Assembly: GCA_965243525.1 (NCBI GenBank)
Contig: OZ251568.1
Coordinates: 434,001 to 498,000 of the forward strand
Reading direction: 5' to 3'
Length of the DNA stretch: 64,000 nt
Source of the DNA: WTKD01 sp965243525
GTDB taxonomy: Bacteria; Spirochaetota; Spirochaetia; WTKD01
The notes beneath the pieces were generated by a model. It had not been told where the DNA came from. It saw only the letters and a list, made by a program, of their open reading frames with translations, and did no database searches. The translations under genes and the position numbers were made by a program. This document shows, piece after piece, positions 50,355 through 59,917 of this stretch. The first letter of the stretch is position 1. Each line of letters starts with the position of its first letter.

Positions 50355-50457
50355 ACCTCCTTGATGGCCATTGGAGGGCAGTTTTAGTTCTGAAATTGCC
50401 CTCTGTCATGGTTTTAAGGCGCGTACTTTCTACCATGGTAGTCATTGTGAAGGAGGT
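50355..50457 (+). promoter_or_regulatory. Second flaB leader: anti-Shine-Dalgarno segment and stem-loop
   Basis: ACCTCCTT (50355-50362) is exactly complementary to the ribosome binding site AAGGAGGT (50450-50457). Between them a strong stem-loop (GGAGGGCAGTTT at 50373-50384 with AAATTGCCCTCT at 50393-50404) brings the two closer. If transcription reads through from the first flaB, the second flaB start could be sequestered. Confidence 0.4.
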
Positions 50458-50460
50458 CAT

Positions 50461-51300
50461 ATGATAATTAATCATAATGCGAGTGCAGCATTTGCTAGCA
50501 GAGAATTACGTTTTCACGGAGCAAGGAATGCACAAAGTATTGAACGCTTAAGTTCAGGGTTACGTATTAACAGCGCCGGAGACGACGCGTCTGGACTTGC
50601 GCTTGCTGAAAAGCTTCAAACGCAAATTCGAGGGTTACGGCAGGCAGATAGAAATATCCAAAGTGCTATTTCCTTCATTCAGACAACAGAATCGTATCTA
50701 CAAGGAACTCAAGATTCATTACAACGTATTCGTGAGCTTGCTGTTCAATCAGCAAACGGAATCTATTCGTTAGGTGACCGTGCTCAAATTCAAGTTGAGG
50801 TATCAATGCTTGTTGATGAAATCAGTAGGATAGCATCTCAGGCAGAGTTCAACCGATTGAACATGCTTACCGGAAGGTTTGCTCCTGGTGCCCTAGAAAT
50901 CATGCAGTTTCATATTGGGGCAAACGAAAACCAAAATGTTCAAGTGCATATCGGTAATATGTCAGCTGAAGGGCTTGGCTTGCGCGGTGAGGCAAACAAT
51001 ACCTCTATTTCAACTGTGGCGACTGCCAATGAAACAATTGGAATCGTGGATAATGCTCTTGATACTGTCGTCAAGCAACGGGCTGATCTCGGTGCATATC
51101 AAAACAGATTTGAGATTGCACAAAAGAGTATTGCTGTTGCGGCAGAAAACATGCAGGCTGCTGAATCGTATATTCGCGATGTTGATATGGTTGAAGAACT
51201 CTCTGAATATGTAAAAAATCAGATGCTCACCCAAACAACAACGGCGATGCTCGCACAAGCAAATACACAACCTGAAATTGTGCTGCAATTGTTGGGTTAG
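50461..51300 (+). CDS. flaB: Flagellin FlaB, second copy
   Basis: A 279-residue flagellin; the start is the ATG at 50461 with AAGGAGG, not the longer open frame upstream. The conserved ends are like those of the first copy: MIINHNASAAFASREL, IERLSSGLRINSAGDDASG, LGAYQNRFE and MLAQANTQPEIVLQLLG. The centre differs enough that the two proteins could mix in one filament, as in spirochaetes with several FlaB types. It is followed by a good intrinsic terminator. Confidence 0.94.
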   Translation: MIINHNASAAFASRELRFHGARNAQSIERLSSGLRINSAGDDASGLALAEKLQTQIRGLRQADRNIQSAISFIQTTESYLQGTQDSLQRIRELAVQSANGIYSLGDRAQIQVEVSMLVDEISRIASQAEFNRLNMLTGRFAPGALEIMQFHIGANENQNVQVHIGNMSAEGLGLRGEANNTSISTVATANETIGIVDNALDTVVKQRADLGAYQNRFEIAQKSIAVAAENMQAAESYIRDVDMVEELSEYVKNQMLTQTTTAMLAQANTQPEIVLQLLG

Positions 51301-51325
51301 GAGATTTCTGGACGATATCTCTTTG

Positions 51326-51357
51326 GTGGCAGAGTCGCGCTTCTGTCACTCTTTTTT
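51326..51357 (+). terminator. Intrinsic terminator after the flaB pair
   Basis: An 8-bp stem GTGGCAGA / TCTGTCAC (one G-U pair) with an 8-nt loop, followed by TC and six T. Confidence 0.75.
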
Positions 51358-51387
51358 CAGCTTTATGCTGTTAGTTGGCAAAATACC

Positions 51388-51726
51388 ATGATTGATATAC
51401 ACAGTATATTTACAGACTTATTACACACCTCCCCCAGTTGGAATCGCCGTGAGACCCCCATGCCTCCTCGCGCGCTTCCTGATCCAGGTACTACGTTTAC
51501 CAAACCCGCTCAGTTACAAACAGCGATCAAGGATTTGCAAAGCCTTGTGAATGTCTATGACAAAAACCTACGTTTTCATCTGAGCGAAGGCCTTGACCGA
51601 GTTATTGTTAAAGTAGTAAACAATACTACCGAGGAGATAATTAAGGAGATTCCGTCTGAGCTCGTGCAGCAGATGCTTTTGCGTGTGCGAGAAGCATTAG
51701 GCGCAATCATTGATTATCGCGTGTAA
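51388..51726 (+). CDS. flaG: FlaG-family flagellar protein
   Basis: 112 residues with a Pro-rich N-terminus and a C-terminal FlaG domain (VNVYDKNLRFHLSEGLDRVIVKVV and EEIIKEIPSELVQQMLLRVREALG). FlaG proteins are small flagellar accessory factors, usually encoded beside fliD, and influence filament length. The gene precedes fliD by 9 bp. Confidence 0.8.
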   Translation: MIDIHSIFTDLLHTSPSWNRRETPMPPRALPDPGTTFTKPAQLQTAIKDLQSLVNVYDKNLRFHLSEGLDRVIVKVVNNTTEEIIKEIPSELVQQMLLRVREALGAIIDYRV

Positions 51727-51735
51727 CGGAGCACT

Positions 51736-53487
51736 ATGGCCGACATTTTTATTCCTTCTGTTTCTTCAGGAGGAGCAACGGATTCAAACAAACAGATTGA
51801 ACGTATCATGGAAGTGGAGCGAATTCCGCTGCAGCGTATGGAAGATGACCGGACACAGCTGCGTACTGAACAGGATACCTGGTCTTCAGTAAAACGAAAT
51901 CTTTCTTCCTTGCTTGAGAGCTCTCGCTCAATGTATCAGTTTAACAATCCCTTTTCTGCACGAATCATAGAATCGAGCAATGAGCGCGTTGTTGTTGGAA
52001 GAAGTCTCAACAACAGCCTCCTTGGAACCTATGAAGTCACCGTAGAACAAAAGGCAACTGCTGATCGGTTTGCATCGGATCCCATCGATTCAGATTACGC
52101 GGTGTCATCAGGCAATTATGGATTTTCTGTTGGTTCAGCGGATATCGAAATCGCATTTGATGGGGGAAGCTTGGAAGAACTTGCTCAGACAATTACCATT
52201 AATGGGCAAGGAAAGCTGACCGCATCATTGATTCAAGTTACCGATTCACAGTCGGTATTCTTGATTGCATCTCGCGAAACAGGAAAGACAAACACATTGG
52301 CATTCCATGGTAGTACAAAAAAACTCGCCACAGAGATCGGCATTCTGGGCGCAGCACAAACAGAGCCACTTCTTTTTTCTGAATCTTTTGTAACGGCAAT
52401 TGATGAGCCAGAGTTTCAGTTAGGACCAGGAGAACAGGCATCCTTTTTTGTGAAAAATAACGTCCACGCTCTTCATATTAAATCCGACGATGCTCTCACA
52501 GCAACCATTTCTGGATCGCAAGAAAATTCTCGTACAGAGCAAGGTAGCACAATCGCCATTGATCGTGATGCCATCGATATGTCAAAAGTGGTTATTGAAA
52601 ACACTTCGGATGCACCAACCACTGTCCAGATCAGCGCATTTTCTCCGTCTCGCCCTACCCCACAGAATCCGATTACACAAGCACAAAACGCAATTGTAAC
52701 GATTGAAGGAATTACCGTTGAACGACCAACCAATGATTTTGATGAAATCCTTCCAGGGGTAAGCTTGGAGGTTCGTTCACCAAGCGATACTCCAGTTGAG
52801 CTCATTGTAAGCCCTGATATCGAATTGGCAAAACAGGAAGTTATCCGATTGGTTGGGAACTACAATGTGACATTACAACAGGTCAACATCCTCACTCGTG
52901 ATGATCCAACGGTTGTTGATGATATCGCTTTTGCAACTGAAGAAGAACGTAACGCTGCATTGGAAGAACTAGGCACACTTCGGGGGGACACCCTGCTCAC
53001 GCGGTTGCGATCGCGACTAGTGAGTGCAGTATCAAACATGATCCGTGTAGGGGGTTCGGTCTCTTTTTTGAGTGAAATTGGAATTTCAACAAATCAACAC
53101 TCCGTGGGAACGCTGAACTCAACTTCTTTGAATGGCTATCTTGAAATCAATGAATCATCGCTTGATGCGGCATTGTCCAATTCTTTTGAACATGTTTCAA
53201 AATTATTTGGAAACGACAGTGATGGAAATCAAATTATTGATAATGGATTTGCGTTTAGTGTTTCAGAAGCAATTGAGCAATACACGCAGAGTGGCGGCAT
53301 TATCGATGTGCGAACACAGCGAATCTCAAATCAAATACGCGAAGCTGATACCCAAATAGAACGATATTCTGATAAACTAGAAGACAAGGAAGCTGAGTTA
53401 CGACGTCAATTTGCGGTGATGGAGCAGCAAGTGCAATCATTACAGGACAACACCCGAGCATTAGATGGGTTTCTCAGGCGAGAATGA
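51736..53487 (+). CDS. fliD: Flagellar filament cap protein FliD
   Basis: A 583-residue FliD/HAP2. The N-terminal domain has IERIMEVERIPLQRMEDDR. FliD_C is recognised by QNAIVTIEGITVERPTNDFDEILPGVSLEV and the late NGYLEINESSLDAAL, with a final coiled coil (IERYSDKLEDKEAELRRQFAVMEQQVQSL). It caps the growing filament and guides flagellin folding. The middle region is an unusual insertion of about 150 residues around the YEVTVEQKATADRF to FSPSRPTPQ part, similar in length to treponemal FliD. Confidence 0.9.
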   Translation: MADIFIPSVSSGGATDSNKQIERIMEVERIPLQRMEDDRTQLRTEQDTWSSVKRNLSSLLESSRSMYQFNNPFSARIIESSNERVVVGRSLNNSLLGTYEVTVEQKATADRFASDPIDSDYAVSSGNYGFSVGSADIEIAFDGGSLEELAQTITINGQGKLTASLIQVTDSQSVFLIASRETGKTNTLAFHGSTKKLATEIGILGAAQTEPLLFSESFVTAIDEPEFQLGPGEQASFFVKNNVHALHIKSDDALTATISGSQENSRTEQGSTIAIDRDAIDMSKVVIENTSDAPTTVQISAFSPSRPTPQNPITQAQNAIVTIEGITVERPTNDFDEILPGVSLEVRSPSDTPVELIVSPDIELAKQEVIRLVGNYNVTLQQVNILTRDDPTVVDDIAFATEEERNAALEELGTLRGDTLLTRLRSRLVSAVSNMIRVGGSVSFLSEIGISTNQHSVGTLNSTSLNGYLEINESSLDAALSNSFEHVSKLFGNDSDGNQIIDNGFAFSVSEAIEQYTQSGGIIDVRTQRISNQIREADTQIERYSDKLEDKEAELRRQFAVMEQQVQSLQDNTRALDGFLRRE

Positions 53488-53522
53488 TTATAATTCAATA
53501 GAATGGATACGCCACAACAAAT

Positions 53523-54347
53523 ATGACATTAATAATTGATGAAACACCGGTTACGTTTACACTTGAAAATGAAAAAACCATAGATGAAGTTGTTCAGGCC
53601 ATTAATGGACACGTTAAACAATATTATTCCTATGTAAAATCAATAGAGATCGATGGAGAACATTATAGCACCGACACACAGGCGGCCCCTGCTCTTGATG
53701 CAATCGACACCTTGCAGGTATACACTGCACATATACACGAACTCTATCTTGCAAAGCTGGAACTCCTCCACGAGGTGCTCCACGAATGCATTCAGAACAA
53801 TGATGGAAATACCTTGACCCGACTCGGCATCGACGTAGAAGAAATTCAATCGATTGCCATAACGGTATTACCTCAAGAAGATACTGATGCAATTTGTGCA
53901 GAACTCACCAAGAGCGGAAATTCGCAGATTCAAGATTCTCTGTTGAAAAAAATAGAATATCGCATCCAATGCCTCCGTGATCCTTTGACATCGTGCAAAA
54001 AAACATTAAAAATCCTCACGCAAGTGTTTGAGCAGATGCAAGATAACCCCACCCAATTGCAGACAGGTGATACCCAACCGGTTATAGCCCACTTGATTAC
54101 GTTTAGCGAGTTGCTGCAAGATATTATCCGGTCCTACCTTCTGTGCACTCATCGATTTCTTTCGCTTCCTGCAATTGATTTCGCTCCGTTGCAAAATCAA
54201 CTCAATGAATTAAAACAGACCCTAACCGAAGAAACACTTGATACTGTTATGCTTGCAGATCTCATTGAATATGAATTAATTCCTATAGGAAGGGAATGGA
54301 TTGAAAAAACTACCAAGAATCTCACTGCAATAGATTCTGCTTCATGA
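53523..54347 (+). CDS. Protein of unknown function in the place of fliS
   Basis: 274 residues, acidic. An N-terminal region of about 70 residues (MTLIIDETPVTFTLENEKTIDEVVQAIN) looks like a small ubiquitin-like beta-grasp fold. The rest is predicted to be helical, with regular Leu heptads and no signal or membrane segment. It follows fliD where many bacteria have the flagellin chaperone fliS, and it overlaps tsaE by 4 bp. A chaperone role is an inference from position only. Confidence 0.55.
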   Translation: MTLIIDETPVTFTLENEKTIDEVVQAINGHVKQYYSYVKSIEIDGEHYSTDTQAAPALDAIDTLQVYTAHIHELYLAKLELLHEVLHECIQNNDGNTLTRLGIDVEEIQSIAITVLPQEDTDAICAELTKSGNSQIQDSLLKKIEYRIQCLRDPLTSCKKTLKILTQVFEQMQDNPTQLQTGDTQPVIAHLITFSELLQDIIRSYLLCTHRFLSLPAIDFAPLQNQLNELKQTLTEETLDTVMLADLIEYELIPIGREWIEKTTKNLTAIDSAS

Positions 54348-54790
54348 CCACTCAGGAATTTGTTTCCACCTCAGAAGAAGACACCCACGCAATCGCTGCC
54401 AATATCACAAAAACATGCGGTCCAGACACCGTTTTCCTCCTTGAAGGAGCCTTAGGAAGTGGGAAGACTGCCTTTTTTCGCGGGATCGCAAAGCACTGCG
54501 GCGTGCAAGGCGGTATTCAGAGTCCAAGTTTTCAAGTTGTGCAAGAATATCCATCTGCACACCCTCCCCTCGTACACATCGATGCATACCGGTTGCAGAA
54601 CAAATCCTCAGATCATGCCAGCATCCAAGATATCAAGGAATACCTGGTGCGATATCCACAAGCAGTGATCGCTGTTGAATGGGCTTCTTACCTGGTGAAT
54701 CACATATCATTTGATGAATTTCACTGTATCAGGTGTACGTTTGTCTATAAGGATGAAGAAAGCCGGATCATCACCATCGAAACACCATGA
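54344..54790 (+). CDS. tsaE: tRNA threonylcarbamoyladenosine biosynthesis ATPase TsaE
   Basis: 148 residues with the Walker A LEGALGSGKTAFFRGI, the family motif SPSFQVVQEY and HIDAYRL. TsaE cycles the TsaB-TsaD complex in making t6A at position 37 of tRNAs. The gene overlaps tsaB by 4 bp. GSGKT in place of the usual GAGKT is a small deviation. Confidence 0.88.
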   Translation: MTTQEFVSTSEEDTHAIAANITKTCGPDTVFLLEGALGSGKTAFFRGIAKHCGVQGGIQSPSFQVVQEYPSAHPPLVHIDAYRLQNKSSDHASIQDIKEYLVRYPQAVIAVEWASYLVNHISFDEFHCIRCTFVYKDEESRIITIETP

Positions 54791-55500
54791 ATATCCGCTT
54801 GCTCTCAATAGACACCTCAACCTCCACTGCTTCTTTTTGCATCGCAGAACATTCAGATGCAAGCACAGAGTGCATTGCCCAGTCTGAATTTCCTCATACT
54901 CTCCACCACGAAAAAGTATTGTTCTCAGCATTCAACGATCTGTGTGAATCGATTGCTATCTCGCCTAAGGAAATTGACGCAATTGTATGGGGGTCAGGCC
55001 CGGGAAGTTTTACTGGGTTGAGAATCAGTCTTGCATTTGCAAAAGCATATTCTGTAACGATGCAAATTCCCATTATCGGCGCCTCGCTGTTCAACTACGT
55101 TTCCAACACTGCTGCTATTACTGCGATGCTTGCACCATGCACCAGAAAGACATATTTCTTTTCGCTACGTACAAAAGATGTGCTCATACAGCCGCTCGAT
55201 ACATATTCAAAAGAAGAGATTCTTGCGCTGCTTCAAAAAAATTGTTCTGCGCATTCTTCGCTTGCACTGATTGGCGCTGTAGATAACGATGATATTTATA
55301 CCCATTGTGAAGGAATCGTAGCAAGGCTCGACCACGTTCCAATCGCATCCAACCTCTGTCCTGAAGGGATAAAAAAATATCAAAACAAAGATTTTCTCTC
55401 GTTAGATACGATTCCCTCCTATGGACAAGATCCGCAAACAGACCTCAAAGGGGTGAAAAATCGCCCCCAGTTTGACTCGAATGCTAAAATCGATTCTTGA
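54787..55500 (+). CDS. tsaB: tRNA threonylcarbamoyladenosine biosynthesis protein TsaB
   Basis: 237 residues with the ASKHA-fold start LLSIDTSTSTASFCIAE and the signature GSGPGSFTGLRISLAFAKAYS. The family is the inactive-homologue partner of TsaD. The C-terminal tail ends with about 20 residues of hydrophilic sequence of unclear meaning. It ends convergent to csrA, 73 bp away. Confidence 0.85.
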   Translation: MNIRLLSIDTSTSTASFCIAEHSDASTECIAQSEFPHTLHHEKVLFSAFNDLCESIAISPKEIDAIVWGSGPGSFTGLRISLAFAKAYSVTMQIPIIGASLFNYVSNTAAITAMLAPCTRKTYFFSLRTKDVLIQPLDTYSKEEILALLQKNCSAHSSLALIGAVDNDDIYTHCEGIVARLDHVPIASNLCPEGIKKYQNKDFLSLDTIPSYGQDPQTDLKGVKNRPQFDSNAKIDS

Positions 55501-55573
55501 TAATGCGGGGATGGATACTAAGAAATACCTTTGCAGCAACAATAGAAAGAAAAAGCATCTTAAAAGGATCTGT

Positions 55574-55831
55574 CTATTCTTTATCTTGCGACATTGGAGT
55601 GAAGTTAATATCATCTAAGACAGTTTTCTGCTTTTCAGCAGATGTATCCGCCTGTGCTGCTGCAATATTTTGGGATAAGACCTCTTTAAAGACCTCTTCA
55701 CGATAGATATCAACTGATCTTGGGGCTTCGATACCAATGCTTACTTGTTCACCTCGAACCTCAAGAACAATAACTCTAATATCATTCCCAATACGTATCG
55801 ATTGATCTTTTCTCCTGCTAAGTACGAGCAT
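55574..55831 (-). CDS. csrA: Carbon storage regulator CsrA
   Basis: An 85-residue RNA-binding repressor: MLVLSRRKDQSIRIGNDIRV, GEQVSIGIEAPRSVDIYREEV. The Arg of PRSVDIYREEV and the beta-strand 1 residues that contact GGA are in place. The C-terminal extension of about 25 residues is typical of spirochaetal and Gram-positive CsrA that interact with FliW. It overlaps fliW by 14 bp and probably targets the flaB leader. Confidence 0.93.
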   Translation of the reverse strand: MLVLSRRKDQSIRIGNDIRVIVLEVRGEQVSIGIEAPRSVDIYREEVFKEVLSQNIAAAQADTSAEKQKTVLDDINFTPMSQDKE

Positions 55832-56270
55832 GGGAGACCTGCGTCTCTACTCTGTCTTTTAGGAAATAATGCTTGGTGTTCCAGTTTCCCAACGCAATCG
55901 ATTGGCGCCCAAGCTTTGTTTCTTTGTTAATCAATATTGGCCCAAGCAGATTGCAACTAATCTCTTCCTTGCTTTCTGGAATCGTGATTATTGAAAACAC
56001 GAGCAATTTTTCAACATCGGTGCATTGAATATCTTCAAGATCAGTGTCGTTAACCTCAAGCTCATACGTAGGGTATATGAGATAGGGATTGATAACGAAA
56101 AAAGAAATATTAATATCATCCAGGCTCTGTAAGATATAGAAATGGGGGACATCAGAATCGATTAATGAAAAACTTCGGAGATGTTCGAATCCTATAATAC
56201 CAAGGGGAAACTCTATGCACTGGTCTTGTGCAACTTCAATAGTACCGTATTGTTTTGTTTGAATTGTCAT
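55818..56270 (-). CDS. fliW: Flagellar assembly factor FliW
   Basis: 150 residues beginning with a normal FliW beta-barrel start (MTIQTKQYGTIEVAQDQCIEFPLGIIGFE) and containing SLDDINISFFVINPYLI. FliW is a CsrA antagonist that also binds flagellin, coupling flagellin supply to its translation. The gene lies between flgL and csrA, as in other flagellated bacteria. Confidence 0.92.
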   Translation of the reverse strand: MTIQTKQYGTIEVAQDQCIEFPLGIIGFEHLRSFSLIDSDVPHFYILQSLDDINISFFVINPYLIYPTYELEVNDTDLEDIQCTDVEKLLVFSIITIPESKEEISCNLLGPILINKETKLGRQSIALGNWNTKHYFLKDRVETQVSHART

Positions 56271-56272
56271 TA

Positions 56273-57514
56273 TTACCTCAAATAATCTAAAAGACTTGTT
56301 TGTAACACCTTTGCAGAAACCGACAAAGCGGCTTCGTGCGAATACTTTAACATGTTCAGTTCTGTGACTGCCTGCGCATAATCAACACCAACTGCTTGTG
56401 AATCGAGTTCGTTCATGCGCAAGGCATCAGTTGATAATTGTTTATACACAAGGTCAAGACGTTCATCTAACGATCCGTGATGCGCAACTGTTTGAACCAG
56501 CGTATTTAATGATTCATCAAGATTCGCAATCACGCGTGTTCCGATATCAGTTGCATTATTGCTCATCAAGGCATCTTGAAACATGACCAAGATGTCAAAT
56601 ATTGATCCCTTTGAATAGAGCGCATTTGGATGGTGGTTATAGGGAGCTCTTGCTCCAGTAATGAGGCCAATATCTTGTAATACCGCCCCCTCCCCTATAT
56701 CTTCCATCCATAATTGTTGTGGGGTGGTTGTTTCGAGGGTGATTCCTCCATCCACCTCATTCAAGTTTGCACGCACCGGTATAGGTGCATTGTTTATTTT
56801 TTGAATAATAGCAGGAAGCGTATCTCCCTGACTCAATTCGATGATTTCACCCTGAATTGAAATGGATGAACTTTGCGTGATAGTATAGTTTTCTGCGTTT
56901 GTAGTGGATATTATCTTGTCGTTTTTTCCCCAAAAAATTTCACTGCCTATGGCATTGCGGGTGACATAGCTGTTCTCTTGGATTTCAATCGCTTGCAATG
57001 AGATATTTCCAATATATTCAACACCAATAATCTGCGATCCCTGTCCTGCAATATTGCTCCCGAACATGCCACGAAATGGCATTTGATCAGTCTTTGTTCC
57101 TGAAAAAAGATAGTTTCCATCGCCATCCTTTTTGTTTGCCGTATCAATTAATTCTTTTAGGTGTTGATTGATCTGCTCTATTGCAGCTTCACGGTCTTCT
57201 TCGGTATAGACGCCATTTGAAAAACGCACAGCAAGCTCCCGGGTATTCTGCAACAAAGTGATACTGTGTCGAATGTATCCCTCTGCAAGCTGTGTTTGTC
57301 CCTTTACTGCTTCGACGTTTCGTGAAAAACGTTCTATACGTATCTGAATCGATTGATAACGTACCGCATGAGACGCTGCCAACGGCTCATCTCGCAAATT
57401 GGTAATCCTATTTTGACTGGCAATTTGCTTTTCGGCAGTAAGTAATGCACGTTCTCGTTTTCTCATGTAAAACTGTGCATCATCGTTTGCTAAATTTGTG
57501 CTAACACGGTCCAT
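56273..57514 (-). CDS. flgL: Flagellar hook-filament junction protein FlgL
   Basis: 413 residues. The flagellin-like ends are MDRVSTNLANDDAQFYMRKRERALL and the C-terminal VGVDYAQAVTELNMLKYSHEAALSVSAKVLQTSLLDYL. The middle region has GNYLFSGTKTDQMPF, as usual. It starts 3 bp after flgK. It links FlgK to the filament. Confidence 0.93.
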   Translation of the reverse strand: MDRVSTNLANDDAQFYMRKRERALLTAEKQIASQNRITNLRDEPLAASHAVRYQSIQIRIERFSRNVEAVKGQTQLAEGYIRHSITLLQNTRELAVRFSNGVYTEEDREAAIEQINQHLKELIDTANKKDGDGNYLFSGTKTDQMPFRGMFGSNIAGQGSQIIGVEYIGNISLQAIEIQENSYVTRNAIGSEIFWGKNDKIISTTNAENYTITQSSSISIQGEIIELSQGDTLPAIIQKINNAPIPVRANLNEVDGGITLETTTPQQLWMEDIGEGAVLQDIGLITGARAPYNHHPNALYSKGSIFDILVMFQDALMSNNATDIGTRVIANLDESLNTLVQTVAHHGSLDERLDLVYKQLSTDALRMNELDSQAVGVDYAQAVTELNMLKYSHEAALSVSAKVLQTSLLDYLR

Positions 57515-57517
57515 ATA

Positions 57518-59392
57518 TTACCCCATTCTATTGATGATTGTGTCTATCAATTCATCATAATTTGTAATAAATCGCGCGAGTGCTTGATACCCTTGTTGAA
57601 ACTTCAACATCTCCGCAATCTCCTCATCAAGATTGACGCCACTGATTGATTGGCGAGTATCTTCCATGTTTTTTTGTATCGCCTCACGTGTTGCAAAACT
57701 AATCGCTGATTCCTCCCCCAGCAATCCTATCTGTGCAGTAACATCTGCAAAATAATCATCAAAATTACGTGCGTTGTTGCCCAATATAACTGATTTGGTG
57801 CGAATACCGGCAACCTCTAATGCAACACTGCCATCGCCTCGCGATTGATCACCGTTTGCTTGCACCGTTCCGGCAGCAATACTCGCGACATCTGCACGTA
57901 TTATCTCACTAATCTCCACCCATGCAGCAGGATTATCCAATGGAGCAACCTGTGTTCGTGCATTTTCTCTCAAAACAAGATTTGCATCCGCCTGATCCCA
58001 ACGATAGGTGCCTGCATCACCACTTTGATTGAGAATTCCTGCATATCCTACCAAAAACTGACCAGAGTCGCTGATGTGTCGAATGACGAAATCAGGGTTT
58101 TCAATCAGAGCTGATGGCCTTCCGCGCAGTTCAAGCCTCCCCATTCTATCGATGCGTGCAATGATGTCCGCCTCGCTGTGGTTGATACGTTTCACCACAT
58201 CCTCAACAGTATCTGTCTCTGCATAGGGAATACTCACCAATCCCCGCGCACCCTCAAACACCATTTCTCCTGCAATCCCCAATTGTTCAACTGGATCAAG
58301 ACTATTGTCACCAACAATCTGAAACAATCGTGTCTGATCAAAAATTCCATCCCCATTGCTGTCATAATTTCCTTGCGCATTGAGTACCGATTGGTATACC
58401 GAAAAGAAATCGAGGCCAGTTCGTCCATTTAATCCAAACCCATCATTGTGCACCTCGTTCACCAATGCCATCAATGTCAATGTGCTATCGTTCAAAGACT
58501 GCATCTCTCTGCGCAAATCACCGTCGCGAAGCACCAGCAGCGATTCCAGGCTTCCTCCAAACAGTGTTACCTGTTCTTCGCTATCCTTCCAATACACATC
58601 ACTGAATCCTCCATTATCTGGGTTGCCAACAACTTCAAATTCCTTGAAGATACTCCCCTGTACGATGCGAATTCCCCCCATATAGACACTGAACTCATCC
58701 TCATCCTTGTTCTTCACTTCGATGGCAACGAGCTTTGAAAGGTTCTGAACTGCCAAATCCCGTTTGTCATAGAGATCGTTTGGAAGATCCCCTTCTGCTT
58801 CAACTTGCACAATTTCTTTGTTCAATATTGCAATTTCGCGCATATACTCATTTGCCTGCTGCACCCTTCCCTGGATGTCGTCTTCAAGAACATAACGAAT
58901 ATCATTGAGCCCCTTTGCTCGAGTATGAATAGCATCAGTGAGCGCCAAACCGCGTTGTAGCACCGCATGACGTGCGGAGAGTTGCTCCGGGTATATGGAA
59001 AGCTCCTGCCATGCAGCCCAAAATTTATCCAAAACCGTTCGAACAGATTGATCACTTGGTTCGTTATAGAGCTGTTCTAACTGCAACAGATAATTGCTTC
59101 TCGTTTCCCAATACGATTTTTCACTTTGATTGCTGATAATACGCGCTTCAAGCAATTCATCGCGGATTCTTCTCACCAGCGTGGACTCAACCCCCTGACC
59201 AATTTGCCCTGGTCGCTCGGCACGGTTGAGGTGTGGCTTATACAAAGGATGAAAAGCAGTAACCTCGACTCGCTGTCGTGAATACCCCTCAGTAGACATA
59301 TTTGCAATATTATGTCCCACCGTTCCCATACGCTGCGTATGCACAAACAAGCCGCGTTTTGCCATCTCTATGCCAGAAAAAGAATTATTCAT
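57518..59392 (-). CDS. flgK: Flagellar hook-filament junction protein FlgK
   Basis: 624 residues. The N-terminal rod/hook motif is MNNSFSGIEMAKRGLFVHTQRMGTVGHNIANMSTEGYSRQRV and the C-terminus is FQQGYQALARFITNYDELIDTIINRMG. An additional calcium-like looking SYDSNGDGIFDQ loop lies in the middle. It starts one base inside the flgN-like stop. It forms the first junction ring at the hook tip. Confidence 0.93.
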   Translation of the reverse strand: MNNSFSGIEMAKRGLFVHTQRMGTVGHNIANMSTEGYSRQRVEVTAFHPLYKPHLNRAERPGQIGQGVESTLVRRIRDELLEARIISNQSEKSYWETRSNYLLQLEQLYNEPSDQSVRTVLDKFWAAWQELSIYPEQLSARHAVLQRGLALTDAIHTRAKGLNDIRYVLEDDIQGRVQQANEYMREIAILNKEIVQVEAEGDLPNDLYDKRDLAVQNLSKLVAIEVKNKDEDEFSVYMGGIRIVQGSIFKEFEVVGNPDNGGFSDVYWKDSEEQVTLFGGSLESLLVLRDGDLRREMQSLNDSTLTLMALVNEVHNDGFGLNGRTGLDFFSVYQSVLNAQGNYDSNGDGIFDQTRLFQIVGDNSLDPVEQLGIAGEMVFEGARGLVSIPYAETDTVEDVVKRINHSEADIIARIDRMGRLELRGRPSALIENPDFVIRHISDSGQFLVGYAGILNQSGDAGTYRWDQADANLVLRENARTQVAPLDNPAAWVEISEIIRADVASIAAGTVQANGDQSRGDGSVALEVAGIRTKSVILGNNARNFDDYFADVTAQIGLLGEESAISFATREAIQKNMEDTRQSISGVNLDEEIAEMLKFQQGYQALARFITNYDELIDTIINRMG

Positions 59393-59898
59393 TAGGTACT
59401 CCAGTCACACAGCAACCCTGCGTGTACATGATCATCTTTGTTGCCATTTCTGGTGTATTGATAATCGTGGCTTTTCGGAAAAAACTCATCAAGCAATTCT
59501 CTCTTCCTGCTCTCGCATTCCTGCAAATAGCGTACGAGGATGTTTAGCTGTGAACGAAACTGCAAGGTGGATATCTTCAAAGTTCGATACAACACATCAA
59601 GTTCTTCCCACAATTGCATATCAATAGAGGATTGCAGATCTTTAAAATCGCCTATTTCATCGAGGCCATATTCTCTGCGTATGCTTCTATAGATAGAATC
59701 GCGCTTGTCTTCTATCGATGATATCCGTTCAGCCACTATCATAATCGACTGAATACGCTGCTCAAGGGTATCACTGCTCAGTTCATGAACATCTTTCTGC
59801 ACTGCATGCATCATGTGTGTGAGTTCATTAATAATAGTACATTCATTTGAGATAATGTCTTTATATATTCTGAACTGTGTGTCATCTTTCCTATCCAT
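59392..59898 (-). CDS. flgN: FlgN-like chaperone for FlgK and FlgL
   Basis: 168 residues, all helical. LTHMMHAVQKDVHELSS and ISSIEDKRDSIYRSIRREYGL fit the FlgN pattern of long heptad helices. It lies directly before flgK and has GGAGAG before the ATG. FlgN homologues are poorly conserved, so the assignment rests mainly on position and helical character. It is the first gene of a run flgN-flgK-flgL-fliW-csrA. Confidence 0.65.
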   Translation of the reverse strand: MDRKDDTQFRIYKDIISNECTIINELTHMMHAVQKDVHELSSDTLEQRIQSIMIVAERISSIEDKRDSIYRSIRREYGLDEIGDFKDLQSSIDMQLWEELDVLYRTLKISTLQFRSQLNILVRYLQECESRKRELLDEFFPKSHDYQYTRNGNKDDHVHAGLLCDWST

Positions 59899-59917
59899 AG
59901 AAAACTCTCCATTTGCA

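Noticed and set aside
50371..50460. Longer N-terminus for the second flaB
   Set aside because: The extra residues are unlike flagellin; the ATG at 50461 has AAGGAGG and gives the conserved MIINHN start.
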